A stretch of DNA of 64,000 nucleotides from Saprospiraceae bacterium (GTDB taxonomy: Bacteria; Bacteroidota; Bacteroidia; Chitinophagales; Saprospiraceae), in assembly GCA_020630495.1 (NCBI GenBank), contig JAHDBH010000004.1, forward strand, positions 1 to 64,000. Reading direction: 5' to 3'. A model generated the notes under the pieces. That model saw only the letters and a list, made by a program, of their open reading frames with translations, made no database searches and was not told where the DNA came from. Of this stretch, positions 35,226 to 43,416 are shown in pieces. How positions within the stretch are numbered: the stretch's first letter is position 1; every line of letters begins with the position of its first letter. The position numbers and the translations under genes were made by a program.

Positions 35226-35251
35226 GGGTCTATGACTCTTGATTATAAATG

Positions 35252-35284
35252 TAAAGATAGCGCAGCCTTTCACTGCTGGTCAAA
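35252..35284 (-). promoter_or_regulatory. Bacteroidota-type promoter for THX
   Basis: On the minus strand TTTG (35284-35281) is followed by 21 bases and then TATCTTTA (35259-35252), close to the consensus TTTG-N19-21-TAnnTTTG. The start would lie about 20 nt before the THX ATG. This is the best promoter-like match in the window. Confidence 0.55.
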
Positions 35285-35529
35285 GATATAATCTATCCAT
35301 GGAATGCCAGACGAGTCTCATACGCCTGTTCCTACACCGAGAATGTAGACTGAGGTAAAGATTTGCGTGTGATCCGAGCTTTGCGTATCATGATTTTACA
35401 GATACTTAGCCACTGCTAGGTACCCGAGACTTTTTGAGGCCTCAAGGCAGACACTATGACTACTGCTTGATTACGTGCTCATATCAATTTGCACACTCTC
35501 AATCATAGATCAGTCATGAAGCTTGCAGT
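35285..35529. other. Intergenic region without a recognisable gene
   Basis: Between the THX promoter and the end of the 1396-aa T9SS cargo gene I see no coding frame or RNA-like structure; the only feature is a perfect 12-bp palindrome TTGAGGCCTCAA at 35434-35445. The region 34923-35105 between fumC and THX is also without a gene that I can support. Confidence 0.5.
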
Positions 35530-38500
35530 CTATCGCACAAGAGTGACATCACCGCTGAGGGTACGCACTTCACCATTAATGTACTCCACCTCCACAGTCC
35601 ATACAAATACAGCAGGATTGAGCTCCTCTTCTTTGAATTGTCCATTCCATGCAGTGGTAGGATCATTGGGCTGAAATTCATCCACAGACCACATCAGATT
35701 ACCCCAGCGATCATACACTTTGAAGGCATTGAGCTGCTGTACGATGCTACTCTTACCATATACGTAGAATAGATCATTGAGTCCATCACCATTGGGAGAA
35801 AATACATTGGGCACATAGATGTCTTCTGTAAACTCTACTGCGACTTGTATCCGAGCTTCAGCGGGACACCCATCCACCGTCTCTACATATATGCCGTACT
35901 CCGTATCCACTAGTGGACGCACCTCTTGGGAGAGACAGTCTCCTGAGCATCCGAGTGTCTCTGGTGACCAATTGATGGTGTCTACTTGATCGAGCGGTAT
36001 TCCTAGTGATGCTTGCAGCACAGCAGAGTTGCTGAGGGATATGGTGATATCTGGTCCGAGAGTTACATCTGCGAGTATGGGCGTGTCTATAGTGAATGAT
36101 CTAGTGATGAAGCAGCCTATATCATCACGCACAGTAAGTGTGTAGTCACCAGCAGGGATGTTGGTAATCGGATTCTCCTCTGTAAAGCTGATTCCATCAA
36201 GACTATAGCTGAGTGGTTCGATCCCACTGAGTCTCGTGATGTTGATTTCACCACCTTGCTCTAGATCGCAAGAGAGATTCTGTGTAGAAAATTCTACAGC
36301 CAGCTCCTCTTGTGCTACGACAAAGGAATCAAGAAAATCACAGTTTTGAAATTCTGTGTAGACGACGTATGTACCACCGCTCGTGATTTCAATGCTTCTG
36401 TCCGTGCTCCCATCATTCCATAGGTAGCGCGCAGATGGATCGTCAATAGAGGAGGAGAGGATAGTGTCCTGCTCTAGGCACAGACCAGTGAATGTCAATG
36501 TGCTGAATGTGTCTGTGAATGATACCAAAAAATTATCTACTACAGTGCACTCACCTGGAAGGGTACTGATGACGGTGAATTGTCCGCTTTCGGTGATGGA
36601 TATTTCAGGGCTAGTCTCTCCGGAGTCCCACTGATAGTCATAGCCAAGGTCTGCTACGCTAGATGCTATCTCGATTACATCCCCTTCACACAGTTCCGTG
36701 AGTTGAATGTTGGGTACGGGCGGCACTATCACAACTCTGAACGTATCAAATCGCGTGCACTCACCCTCTCGAAATGTACTGACATGGTAGAGTCCAGCCT
36801 CATTGACGGTGATCGTGCTAGTAGTACTGCCGTCATTCCATAGATAAGCAGCACCTCCTACGGCAAAGCTGCTAGCAAGTAGCGTGTCGCCGCCTTGGCA
36901 GAGATCAATCACATTATTAGTAGATAGATCGGTTACGATCTCTACCAGAAAACTATCTCGTACTGCACAGCCATTATTACCATCGCTGGATACCCAGTAG
37001 ATGCCAGTTTCTGATACAGTAATGCTCTCGGTAGTCGCACCTGTAGACCATATATAATCCACATTGCTTCCGCTCTGTGTAGAGCTGATCAGAGTATCTA
37101 GTGCACCGCAGCTTCGGAAGGACAATACCGTATCTGTCAACTGAGGAAATACTTCTACGAGCAGCTCTAGCGTATCTGGCTCCACGCAGTCCTCATTGCC
37201 GCGAGCGATGAGTGTGACTTCAAATTCTCCTAGTTCTGTATAAGTGTGAGTGGGATTTCGCTCTGTGCTGATCGTGCCATCGCCAAAGTCCCAGCGGAAG
37301 TTAGCTGCGCCACTGGTGAAATTGAGAAACTCGACTTCTAGTGGTATACAGCCTGCAGCTGATGGCTCTGCTATGGCATTGATATTGATATCCGCCAGCT
37401 CAAAGTCAAACTTAAATACGCCGAGATTACAATTAGTTGCGCCATTGCCAGGAGATACGCTACCGCCAGTAGTAGGGAAATCGCTATTGCCTCCGCAGCC
37501 TGCGCACACTGCCTGATAGACGATGCCTTGTTTATCAAATCTACTCGTACCACCATCCACGTGCTCTGCGGATTGGTCTCCGCCAAAATAGGATCCATAC
37601 TCTAGATCTTCCATCTGTGGACCTAGTACGATCAGGTAAAAGTCACCACCGTCCGTATTTCTCTGAAATGCGTCCGAACTGATGGGATAGCTTTGAAAAG
37701 CAAAGTCACCATTAGTAGAGCCACCCCAGCCACTCACGTAGACTCTATCACAGTTATCCACAAGAAAGGCCGTAGGGACTAGCTCCCCTCGAAGCCCCTG
37801 ACCATTCCCTACCTGTGTAGAGATTCTCGTGGTGCTCAAGTCGGGTGACATGGCGTGGATAAATGTAGTGCTGTTGGCATTAAAAAATACACCAGCAGTC
37901 CGCGGATAATCTGTCCTCCCCACTTGTCCTAGAATGTAGATATCCCCATTCTGATCTATCTCAACAAAATACCCAAAGTCCGCGCCACCAGTGCCAAAGT
38001 AGGAACCATTGAGTATGGCACCTGTGCCGCTGATACGACTGACAAATGCATCCATCTCTCCGCGAAGACTCGGATTGATCGCTGTAGGATCTGCAGGGAA
38101 ATTGGAGCTTGCTGTAGATCCAGCAACGTAAAGATCTGTGCTACCTTCCGCTTCTGTCACTTTGATAGATGTGCACCAGTCCGCAGAGCGACCGCCTAAG
38201 TATCCTGCAAATCTCAGACCACTGACATCGGGAGTGAAACTAGCATAGATACCGTCGCTCTCGCTGTTGCCACCATCATTGAGCACTAGATCCGTACCTC
38301 CTAGCACATCTATATCATCACTGTTGGTGACACTGGCTATGTAGATATTATCTGCTTGATCTAGTACGACCTCACCACGAAATTGATCTCCATAGTTCAA
38401 GTCTACAAAGAAATTGGTATTAAGACCATCATTAGCTGACCCACCGTAGTAGCTGGATCCTACTAGAGCGCTACCATCAGCGCTGAGCACAGTGATCACC

Positions 38501-39720
38501 ATGTCAGACCCGTTGAGATAAGAGATTCCATTAATCGATTCGGTATTGCCTCCATTGTATGTCCGATCATAGGCTCCAGAAGTGATAGGATAGTTGGTGG
38601 AGCCAGAGGTTCCAAATACAACGAGCTCGCCTCTGGAATTGACGATCATACTATGGGGTGCCTCAGCATCCCTCCCGCCGATAAATGTGCTATAGACAAA
38701 TGACGAGCCATCCGCGGAGATCTTACTTATCCCCATATCAGTGGATCCACCAGCATTAGTCCTTTGGGAAGCGCCTATGGTAGTAGGATAGCCTCCAAAG
38801 GCAAATCCACCGCCATACATATTACCTTCTTCGTCAAATGTGGCCGTAGTACCCCAATTGTCACCAGGTGCACCACTGTAAGAAGCAAAAATCAAGGTAG
38901 GGTCTATGATGAGTTCTCGATTTCTATCATAGCCCTGTGGAAAGGCATAGCTGAGTACATCATCTTGTAGAACGTAGTGACAATTCACTCTGACCTTCAC
39001 GTCATCTATGAGCTGATATGCCACAGGACGCTGCTCGATCATCTCATTGACACTAGTAAGGATGTGGAGGCGGCCGCTTTTGAGGGAAACCTCATCAGCA
39101 TGCTCTATAGCTATGCGTATGTCTGCAGGATCTGCACCAGGTGAGATGATGAAGTCCCACTTGAGATGTCCGCCACTCTCATAGTAGCTGAGGTCGATAT
39201 CCTCATACAGTCCCTGATATGTGAGTGACTGATACAGCGGTACTTGACTGTACCAGTCGCTAGGGCCGCTGCCATAGAAATAATTGTGGAAATAATTCTT
39301 CTTGCCTGCTGGCTTTATCGCAGCCGTGCGAGCTCCAAGAAAGCGATGTACCACACCGTGATAGTGAGAGATCTCGTGCTCTAGCTCATGGCCTTCACCA
39401 TGGGAGTGAGCGTGTGCATGTCGGCCTGCTTCAGCAGGATCACGAAGTACGGTAAGGATATGATCCTGGTGAAAGTCCATCTGAGCCGCCTTGAGGCGTA
39501 GACGGTACTCGGCCTCTGTGTCAAATTGGCCTTTATTCTTGATGATGCTGATATCATTGGCCTGTGTTTTGATTTCTAGTGGCTCGTAGAAACGACTATC
39601 ACCTGAGCAAAGCATGATCATGAGACACAGACCTGCCAAGCCTAAGGAGGTATACGATTTGTAAAAATTGGCAATTGATGTATTCATAGGTTTAGCAGCT
39701 TTTCTCTTTACTATATGCAT
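35530..39720 (-). CDS. Giant T9SS cargo: SBBP propeller, PKD and Ig-like modules
   Basis: This 1396-residue exported protein has a signal peptide-like start (LGLAGLCLMIMLCSGD), a DUF7948-type N domain (residues about 55-255), and a histidine-rich stretch at about 101-125. Next is a beta-propeller built of SBBP repeats (for example FVYSTFIGGRDAEAPHSMIV and NYPITSGAYDRTYNGGN), running to about 765. Then comes a PKD domain (FRWDFGDGTISTERNPTHTY), several Ig-like modules with paired cysteines, and the CHU_C-type C-terminal domain (NVFSPNGDGLNDLFYVYGKS; KVYDRWGNLMW; VRTLSGDVTLVR) that routes cargo through the type IX system. Such proteins are usually surface-exposed and adhesive or glycan-binding. 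Start ATG 39720, or ATG 39687 twelve codons later, cannot be decided. Confidence 0.9.
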   Translation of the reverse strand: MHIVKRKAAKPMNTSIANFYKSYTSLGLAGLCLMIMLCSGDSRFYEPLEIKTQANDISIIKNKGQFDTEAEYRLRLKAAQMDFHQDHILTVLRDPAEAGRHAHAHSHGEGHELEHEISHYHGVVHRFLGARTAAIKPAGKKNYFHNYFYGSGPSDWYSQVPLYQSLTYQGLYEDIDLSYYESGGHLKWDFIISPGADPADIRIAIEHADEVSLKSGRLHILTSVNEMIEQRPVAYQLIDDVKVRVNCHYVLQDDVLSYAFPQGYDRNRELIIDPTLIFASYSGAPGDNWGTTATFDEEGNMYGGGFAFGGYPTTIGASQRTNAGGSTDMGISKISADGSSFVYSTFIGGRDAEAPHSMIVNSRGELVVFGTSGSTNYPITSGAYDRTYNGGNTESINGISYLNGSDMVITVLSADGSALVGSSYYGGSANDGLNTNFFVDLNYGDQFRGEVVLDQADNIYIASVTNSDDIDVLGGTDLVLNDGGNSESDGIYASFTPDVSGLRFAGYLGGRSADWCTSIKVTEAEGSTDLYVAGSTASSNFPADPTAINPSLRGEMDAFVSRISGTGAILNGSYFGTGGADFGYFVEIDQNGDIYILGQVGRTDYPRTAGVFFNANSTTFIHAMSPDLSTTRISTQVGNGQGLRGELVPTAFLVDNCDRVYVSGWGGSTNGDFAFQSYPISSDAFQRNTDGGDFYLIVLGPQMEDLEYGSYFGGDQSAEHVDGGTSRFDKQGIVYQAVCAGCGGNSDFPTTGGSVSPGNGATNCNLGVFKFDFELADININAIAEPSAAGCIPLEVEFLNFTSGAANFRWDFGDGTISTERNPTHTYTELGEFEVTLIARGNEDCVEPDTLELLVEVFPQLTDTVLSFRSCGALDTLISSTQSGSNVDYIWSTGATTESITVSETGIYWVSSDGNNGCAVRDSFLVEIVTDLSTNNVIDLCQGGDTLLASSFAVGGAAYLWNDGSTTSTITVNEAGLYHVSTFREGECTRFDTFRVVIVPPVPNIQLTELCEGDVIEIASSVADLGYDYQWDSGETSPEISITESGQFTVISTLPGECTVVDNFLVSFTDTFSTLTFTGLCLEQDTILSSSIDDPSARYLWNDGSTDRSIEITSGGTYVVYTEFQNCDFLDSFVVAQEELAVEFSTQNLSCDLEQGGEINITRLSGIEPLSYSLDGISFTEENPITNIPAGDYTLTVRDDIGCFITRSFTIDTPILADVTLGPDITISLSNSAVLQASLGIPLDQVDTINWSPETLGCSGDCLSQEVRPLVDTEYGIYVETVDGCPAEARIQVAVEFTEDIYVPNVFSPNGDGLNDLFYVYGKSSIVQQLNAFKVYDRWGNLMWSVDEFQPNDPTTAWNGQFKEEELNPAVFVWTVEVEYINGEVRTLSGDVTLVR

Positions 39721-39830
39721 AGATTCGGAGAGTGTTGCGATCGTTGTGGCTTTTAGAATACATTAAGGTATGGTAATCTTGCTCGACCAGAGTGATTCTT
39801 TCCTCATCAGTTCGCTATGAGACAAAAAAA

Positions 39831-39855
39831 GAGGGCCACCCGCAGGCAAGCCCTC
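39831..39855 (-). terminator. Intrinsic terminator of an unassigned minus-strand transcript
   Basis: On the minus strand GAGGGC and GCCCTC pair around a 13-base loop and are followed by seven T residues (TTTTTTTGTC). No minus-strand gene in the annotation ends here, so the hairpin probably ends the short unit upstream of it on that strand (39856 onward). Confidence 0.7.
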
Positions 39856-39891
39856 TCTTCATTACGTGTTGTGAAAGACTAGTTGAGTTGA

Positions 39892-39975
39892 CTAGTCCGC
39901 GAAATCGGAGCAAGTGGTGCTGGCACCAAGAAGCTCCTTACGAATCTTCTTCTGATCATGGTTAAAATTTTTAAT
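39892..39975 (-). CDS. Candidate small peptide in a terminator-bounded transcript
   Basis: Two overlapping short frames lie in the unit that ends at the 39831-39855 terminator. Frame A, 39975-39892, has a non-canonical ATT start and reads (I)KNFNHDQKKIRKELLGAS then TTCSDFAD, a plausible amphipathic helix with a short polar tail. Frame B, 39959-39879, has an ATG start and reads MIRRRFVRSFLVPAPLAP then ISRTSQLN. I cannot tell which, if either, is translated; the unit could instead be a small regulatory RNA. The nearest known gene on this strand is the T9SS cargo that starts at 39720, more than 100 nt downstream of the terminator. Confidence 0.25.
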   Translation of the reverse strand: MKNFNHDQKKIRKELLGASTTCSDFAD

Positions 39976-40166
39976 GTGTTAAAGGTTGTCGGCGTATAAC
40001 GTCAGCAAGTTGACCAGAGTTCATGATAGCTCAAAAAAATAAAATATTATTTGGATAGTTAGATATGTGAAGTATTCATCAAGCGATAGTCTCTCTGTTA
40101 CAGCCACTTACCACAGGGGTCGTATACGTGGAACTAAATTATCGTAACTTCGTTATACATTATCTC

Positions 40167-40565
40167 ATGCGATGTCTAGCACATAGGACCACCTTATTTT
40201 TCTTTATCGGTCTATTCTCGATCGGTACAGGTGTGCTACCAGTGAGCTTGCACTATTGTGGAGATCAGCTTGCAGCGCTTTCGCTGGAGTTGTTTGACTC
40301 AGAAGACCAGGGGTGTTGTAGCAATGATCCCTGCCAGCCTGAGGGGAATTGCTGCTCAGATCGAGATGTCGAGATTACAGATCAGGACCAGATATATGAG
40401 TCTAGTCCTGAGGCATTGGATGTACTGACAGCACGCATTTGGCCGAAAGGCCTCTCCATAGACTTGATATCCACTGAGTCTGTGGTGATGTCCTCAGATG
40501 ACTCCTACTCGCTCAGTGGTCAAGCGGTGCGCGTGCGTATGGGTAGTTTGACTTTCTATGGTTGA
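40167..40565 (+). CDS. HYC_CC_PP-like small exported protein
   Basis: This 132-residue protein has one hydrophobic segment (TTLFFFIGLFSIGTGVLPVS) followed by HYCGDQLAALSLELFD, a GCCSNDPCQPEGNCCSDRD cysteine cluster, and a short C-terminal strand region. That HYC then paired CC pattern matches the HYC_CC_PP family of small Bacteroidota proteins that are usually found near heavy-metal genes. The function is not known; the Cys/His arrangement suggests metal binding. The frame opens at GTG 40128; ATG 40167 is preferred. It is 67 nt before the HMA-domain gene on the same strand. Confidence 0.7.
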   Translation: MRCLAHRTTLFFFIGLFSIGTGVLPVSLHYCGDQLAALSLELFDSEDQGCCSNDPCQPEGNCCSDRDVEITDQDQIYESSPEALDVLTARIWPKGLSIDLISTESVVMSSDDSYSLSGQAVRVRMGSLTFYG

Positions 40566-40632
40566 TAGAGCACGGGGTGCCTGGGCACCATACTGTGTTA
40601 AATTTATCATCAATCCATAGAAATATACTCTT

Positions 40633-40992
40633 ATGAAATATGCACTGATATTACTTATCGCCGTATTTGGCAGTACGGGGGCTATTGCCCAAAAGCCTGC
40701 TAAGGTCAAGAAAATTGAAACTTGTACACTGGACGTCGCTGGTGTATGTGGCGACTGCAAACGCAGAATAGAAAAAGCTGCTCTGGTCAAGGGTGTGAAA
40801 ATCGCTACATGGGACAAAAAAGCTCAGAAGCTCAAAGTTGTCTATCAGACTGCCAAGGTCAATGAGCAGCAAATTGCAGAAGCCGTAGCGAACGCCGGAC
40901 ATGATGCTGCGGGCGTAGCAGCTACCGATGAATCATACTCCTCATTACCGGCTTGCTGCCGATACAGAGATAAGAGCATTGAGATCCACTAG
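40633..40992 (+). CDS. Exported heavy-metal-associated (HMA) domain protein
   Basis: This 119-residue protein has a signal peptide (KYALILLIAVFGSTGAIAQ) and one HMA ferredoxin-like domain with the CxxC metal site in AGVCGDCKRRIEKAALVKGV. HMA domains bind copper, zinc or mercury ions. A C-terminal tail adds further cysteines (PACCRYRDKS), which is unusual for single HMA proteins. Its last 65 nt overlap the start of the TonB-dependent receptor gene. Together with the HYC_CC_PP-like gene this suggests periplasmic metal handling, probably copper or zinc, though the ion is not shown. Confidence 0.88.
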   Translation: MKYALILLIAVFGSTGAIAQKPAKVKKIETCTLDVAGVCGDCKRRIEKAALVKGVKIATWDKKAQKLKVVYQTAKVNEQQIAEAVANAGHDAAGVAATDESYSSLPACCRYRDKSIEIH

Positions 40993-43240
40993 TATACTCC
41001 GAATACTACTCCTAGTTCTTATATCCATAGCAAACTGTGATATCGCCATCGCGCAGTCACTCTTACAGGGCAAAGTAGTGGAGATAGATGATGGGGTAGA
41101 GGTACCACTCGTGGGAGTAAATGTCTACTATCCAACACTGTCCGTAGCTACGTCTACAGATGCAGAAGGGCGATTCCAGATAGCTCATCATGTGGGTCAG
41201 CTGCTCGTAGTAAGCTATGTAGGCTATGGTCAAGACAGTCTGATCGTGAGTGCCTCTGACTCAGAGCTCAGTCTAGTCATGGAGAGCTCTGTGAAGCTAG
41301 AGGAAGTGGTAGTACGATTCAGGCGCAGATCCATCAGCATCTCCTCTGTAGATACTCGCAAGGTGGAAGTCATCACAGAAAAAGAGTTGCGCAAAGCTGC
41401 CTGCTGTAATCTCAGTGAGAGTTTTGAGACCAATCCGAGTATAGATGTCTCCTTTACGGATGCTATTACCGGCACAAGGCAAATCGAGATGCTTGGCCTA
41501 TCGGGTCCCAACATTCAGATCACCCGTGAGCTCATACCAGAGGTGCGAGGACTCATGTCTGGCTATGGACTGGAGTTTACTCCAGGAGTATGGATTCAAA
41601 GCATACAGCTCAATAAAGGCACGGGCTCGGTGATCAACGGCTACGAGAGCATGACGGGCCAGATCAATACAGAGCTACATAAGCCTACGGATATGAAGCC
41701 TCTGACGATTAATGTCTATGCTAATATGATCCAGCGGCTAGAAGCTAACGTGAGCATGCGACATCAAATAGAAGGTAGCGATCTGTCTGCCGCGACACTC
41801 CTACACGCTAAGTCTAATCAGCAGCGGAGGGATGTCAACGGCGATGGATTTCTAGATGTGCCGCTGCGCACCGTCTACACGGGTCTACATAGGTGGAAAT
41901 ATGATGGAGGAGAGTGGCAAGCTCAAGCTGGTATCAAGGGTAGTTACATGAACAGCCAAGGGGGGCAGATGGACTTTCGTCCTGCCATGAAGGGTAGCAC
42001 GGAGGCTTGGGGCTATGGCCTGGAAGTACGTAGGTTGGACGCTTTTATCAAAGGTGGCAGAGTTTGGGAAGATATACCCTGGAGATCCTTCGGAGTACAG
42101 ATGGCAATGAGCTCACACAATCAGACGAGCTTCTATGGCCTGAGACCATATGATGCTACACAGACGAGTCTCTATGGCAATTTTATCTATGAGACCATAC
42201 TTTGGAATGTCAATCACGGCTTGCGCACAGGTGTGAGTATGTACTATGATGACTTTGATGAGCGTATAGGTCTGACTTCTGAGAATGTGGCTAGTTATGA
42301 TTTTAAAGAGATCATCCCAGGCATATTTGCTGAGTATCACTACGATAATGAGGGTGACTTCAGCGCGACTGCGGGTCTGAGGATAGATCAGCACAATCTC
42401 TACGGAGTCTTCGTCACTCCTCGTCTACACTTGCGATATGCCGCTACGGATGAGACCATCCTGCGTCTCAGCATGGGGAGAGGGCAGAGGACGGCTCAGA
42501 TATTTGCTGAAAATTATAGCTTGCTGGCATCTAGCCGATCTGTAGTGATAGAAGGCAATGATCCTGATCTTCCTCATGGCTTAGAAGCGGAGGTGGCATG
42601 GAATATAGGTGCAAGTATGACCCACGATTTTCGTGTTGCCGGCAGGGATGCGACTCTCGGTCTAGATCTTTTCCGTACACACTTTACTAATCAGATCGTG
42701 GTGAATCTAGACAGGGATCCTCAGGAGATAGTTTTTTCTAACCTAGATGGGAAGAGCTACAGCTGGAGCGCTCAAGCGCAAATGGATTATGAGCTAGCAG
42801 AGAGACTCGATGTGAGACTGGCTTACAGGTACTACGATGTCAAGTCCACTTATGATGGACGACTCCTGCGCAGGCCCTTTGTGGCTCAGCAGCGTGCATT
42901 TGTCAATGTAGCCTATGAGACTCTACAGTCTTGGCAATTTGATCTTACCGTCAACTGGCAGGGAAATAAGCGACTGCCATTTACCGGATCAAGTCCTCGG
43001 GAATTTCAGCGAGATCAATTTAGTCCAGACTTTGTACTAGTCAATGCTCAGATACGTAAAGACTGGGGCAGCAAATGGTCTGTGTATGTGGGAGCTGAAA
43101 ACATACTTGACTTCAGACAGCAAGATCCGATCATAGCTGCTGCAGATCCCTTTGGTGATCACTTTGATAGTGCGATAGTGTGGGGCCCAGTCATGGGCAG
43201 GAATATATATCTTGGCGCTACGTATACACTGACTGATTGA
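40928..43240 (+). CDS. TonB-dependent outer membrane receptor
   Basis: This 770-residue protein is a TonB-dependent receptor. A signal peptide (LRILLLVLISIANCDIAIAQ) precedes a carboxypeptidase-regulatory-like N domain (LQGKVVEIDDGVEVPLVGVN then VSYVGYGQDSLIVSA), a plug domain (SSVDTRKVEVITEKELRKAA; IQLNKGTGSVINGYESMTGQ) and a beta-barrel ending YLGATYTLTD. Many Bacteroidota receptors import metals, siderophores or glycans; the nearby HMA and HYC_CC_PP genes point to metal-linked import here. Start: ATG 40928 lies inside the HMA gene (65 nt overlap); TTG 40979 is a later option that still overlaps by 14 nt. No SusD partner follows. Confidence 0.9.
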   Translation: MNHTPHYRLAADTEIRALRSTSILRILLLVLISIANCDIAIAQSLLQGKVVEIDDGVEVPLVGVNVYYPTLSVATSTDAEGRFQIAHHVGQLLVVSYVGYGQDSLIVSASDSELSLVMESSVKLEEVVVRFRRRSISISSVDTRKVEVITEKELRKAACCNLSESFETNPSIDVSFTDAITGTRQIEMLGLSGPNIQITRELIPEVRGLMSGYGLEFTPGVWIQSIQLNKGTGSVINGYESMTGQINTELHKPTDMKPLTINVYANMIQRLEANVSMRHQIEGSDLSAATLLHAKSNQQRRDVNGDGFLDVPLRTVYTGLHRWKYDGGEWQAQAGIKGSYMNSQGGQMDFRPAMKGSTEAWGYGLEVRRLDAFIKGGRVWEDIPWRSFGVQMAMSSHNQTSFYGLRPYDATQTSLYGNFIYETILWNVNHGLRTGVSMYYDDFDERIGLTSENVASYDFKEIIPGIFAEYHYDNEGDFSATAGLRIDQHNLYGVFVTPRLHLRYAATDETILRLSMGRGQRTAQIFAENYSLLASSRSVVIEGNDPDLPHGLEAEVAWNIGASMTHDFRVAGRDATLGLDLFRTHFTNQIVVNLDRDPQEIVFSNLDGKSYSWSAQAQMDYELAERLDVRLAYRYYDVKSTYDGRLLRRPFVAQQRAFVNVAYETLQSWQFDLTVNWQGNKRLPFTGSSPREFQRDQFSPDFVLVNAQIRKDWGSKWSVYVGAENILDFRQQDPIIAAADPFGDHFDSAIVWGPVMGRNIYLGATYTLTD

Positions 43241-43285
43241 TGCTGATCAAAGACTGATCAGGAAGTACTATTGATAGATAGAGAA

Positions 43286-43318
43286 AAGAAGACTTGAGGG
43301 CATACCTCAAGTCTTCTT
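43286..43318 (+). terminator. Intrinsic terminator after the TonB receptor
   Basis: A 14-bp perfect stem (AAGAAGACTTGAGG and complement) with a five-base loop is followed by TTTC. It lies 46 nt beyond the receptor stop codon. Confidence 0.85.
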
Positions 43319-43416
43319 TCTTGGAAGCAGTTCAGAGAGTAGAATGCAGTTATCAATGTAGATTCAACTATCGTGGCTATCTCACGTATTACCTTTACTA
43401 TCTAAGAATAATAAGT

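Noticed and set aside
40128-40166. Upstream start at GTG 40128 for the HYC_CC_PP-like protein
   Set aside because: It would place extra polar residues before the hydrophobic segment; ATG 40167 is a better start.
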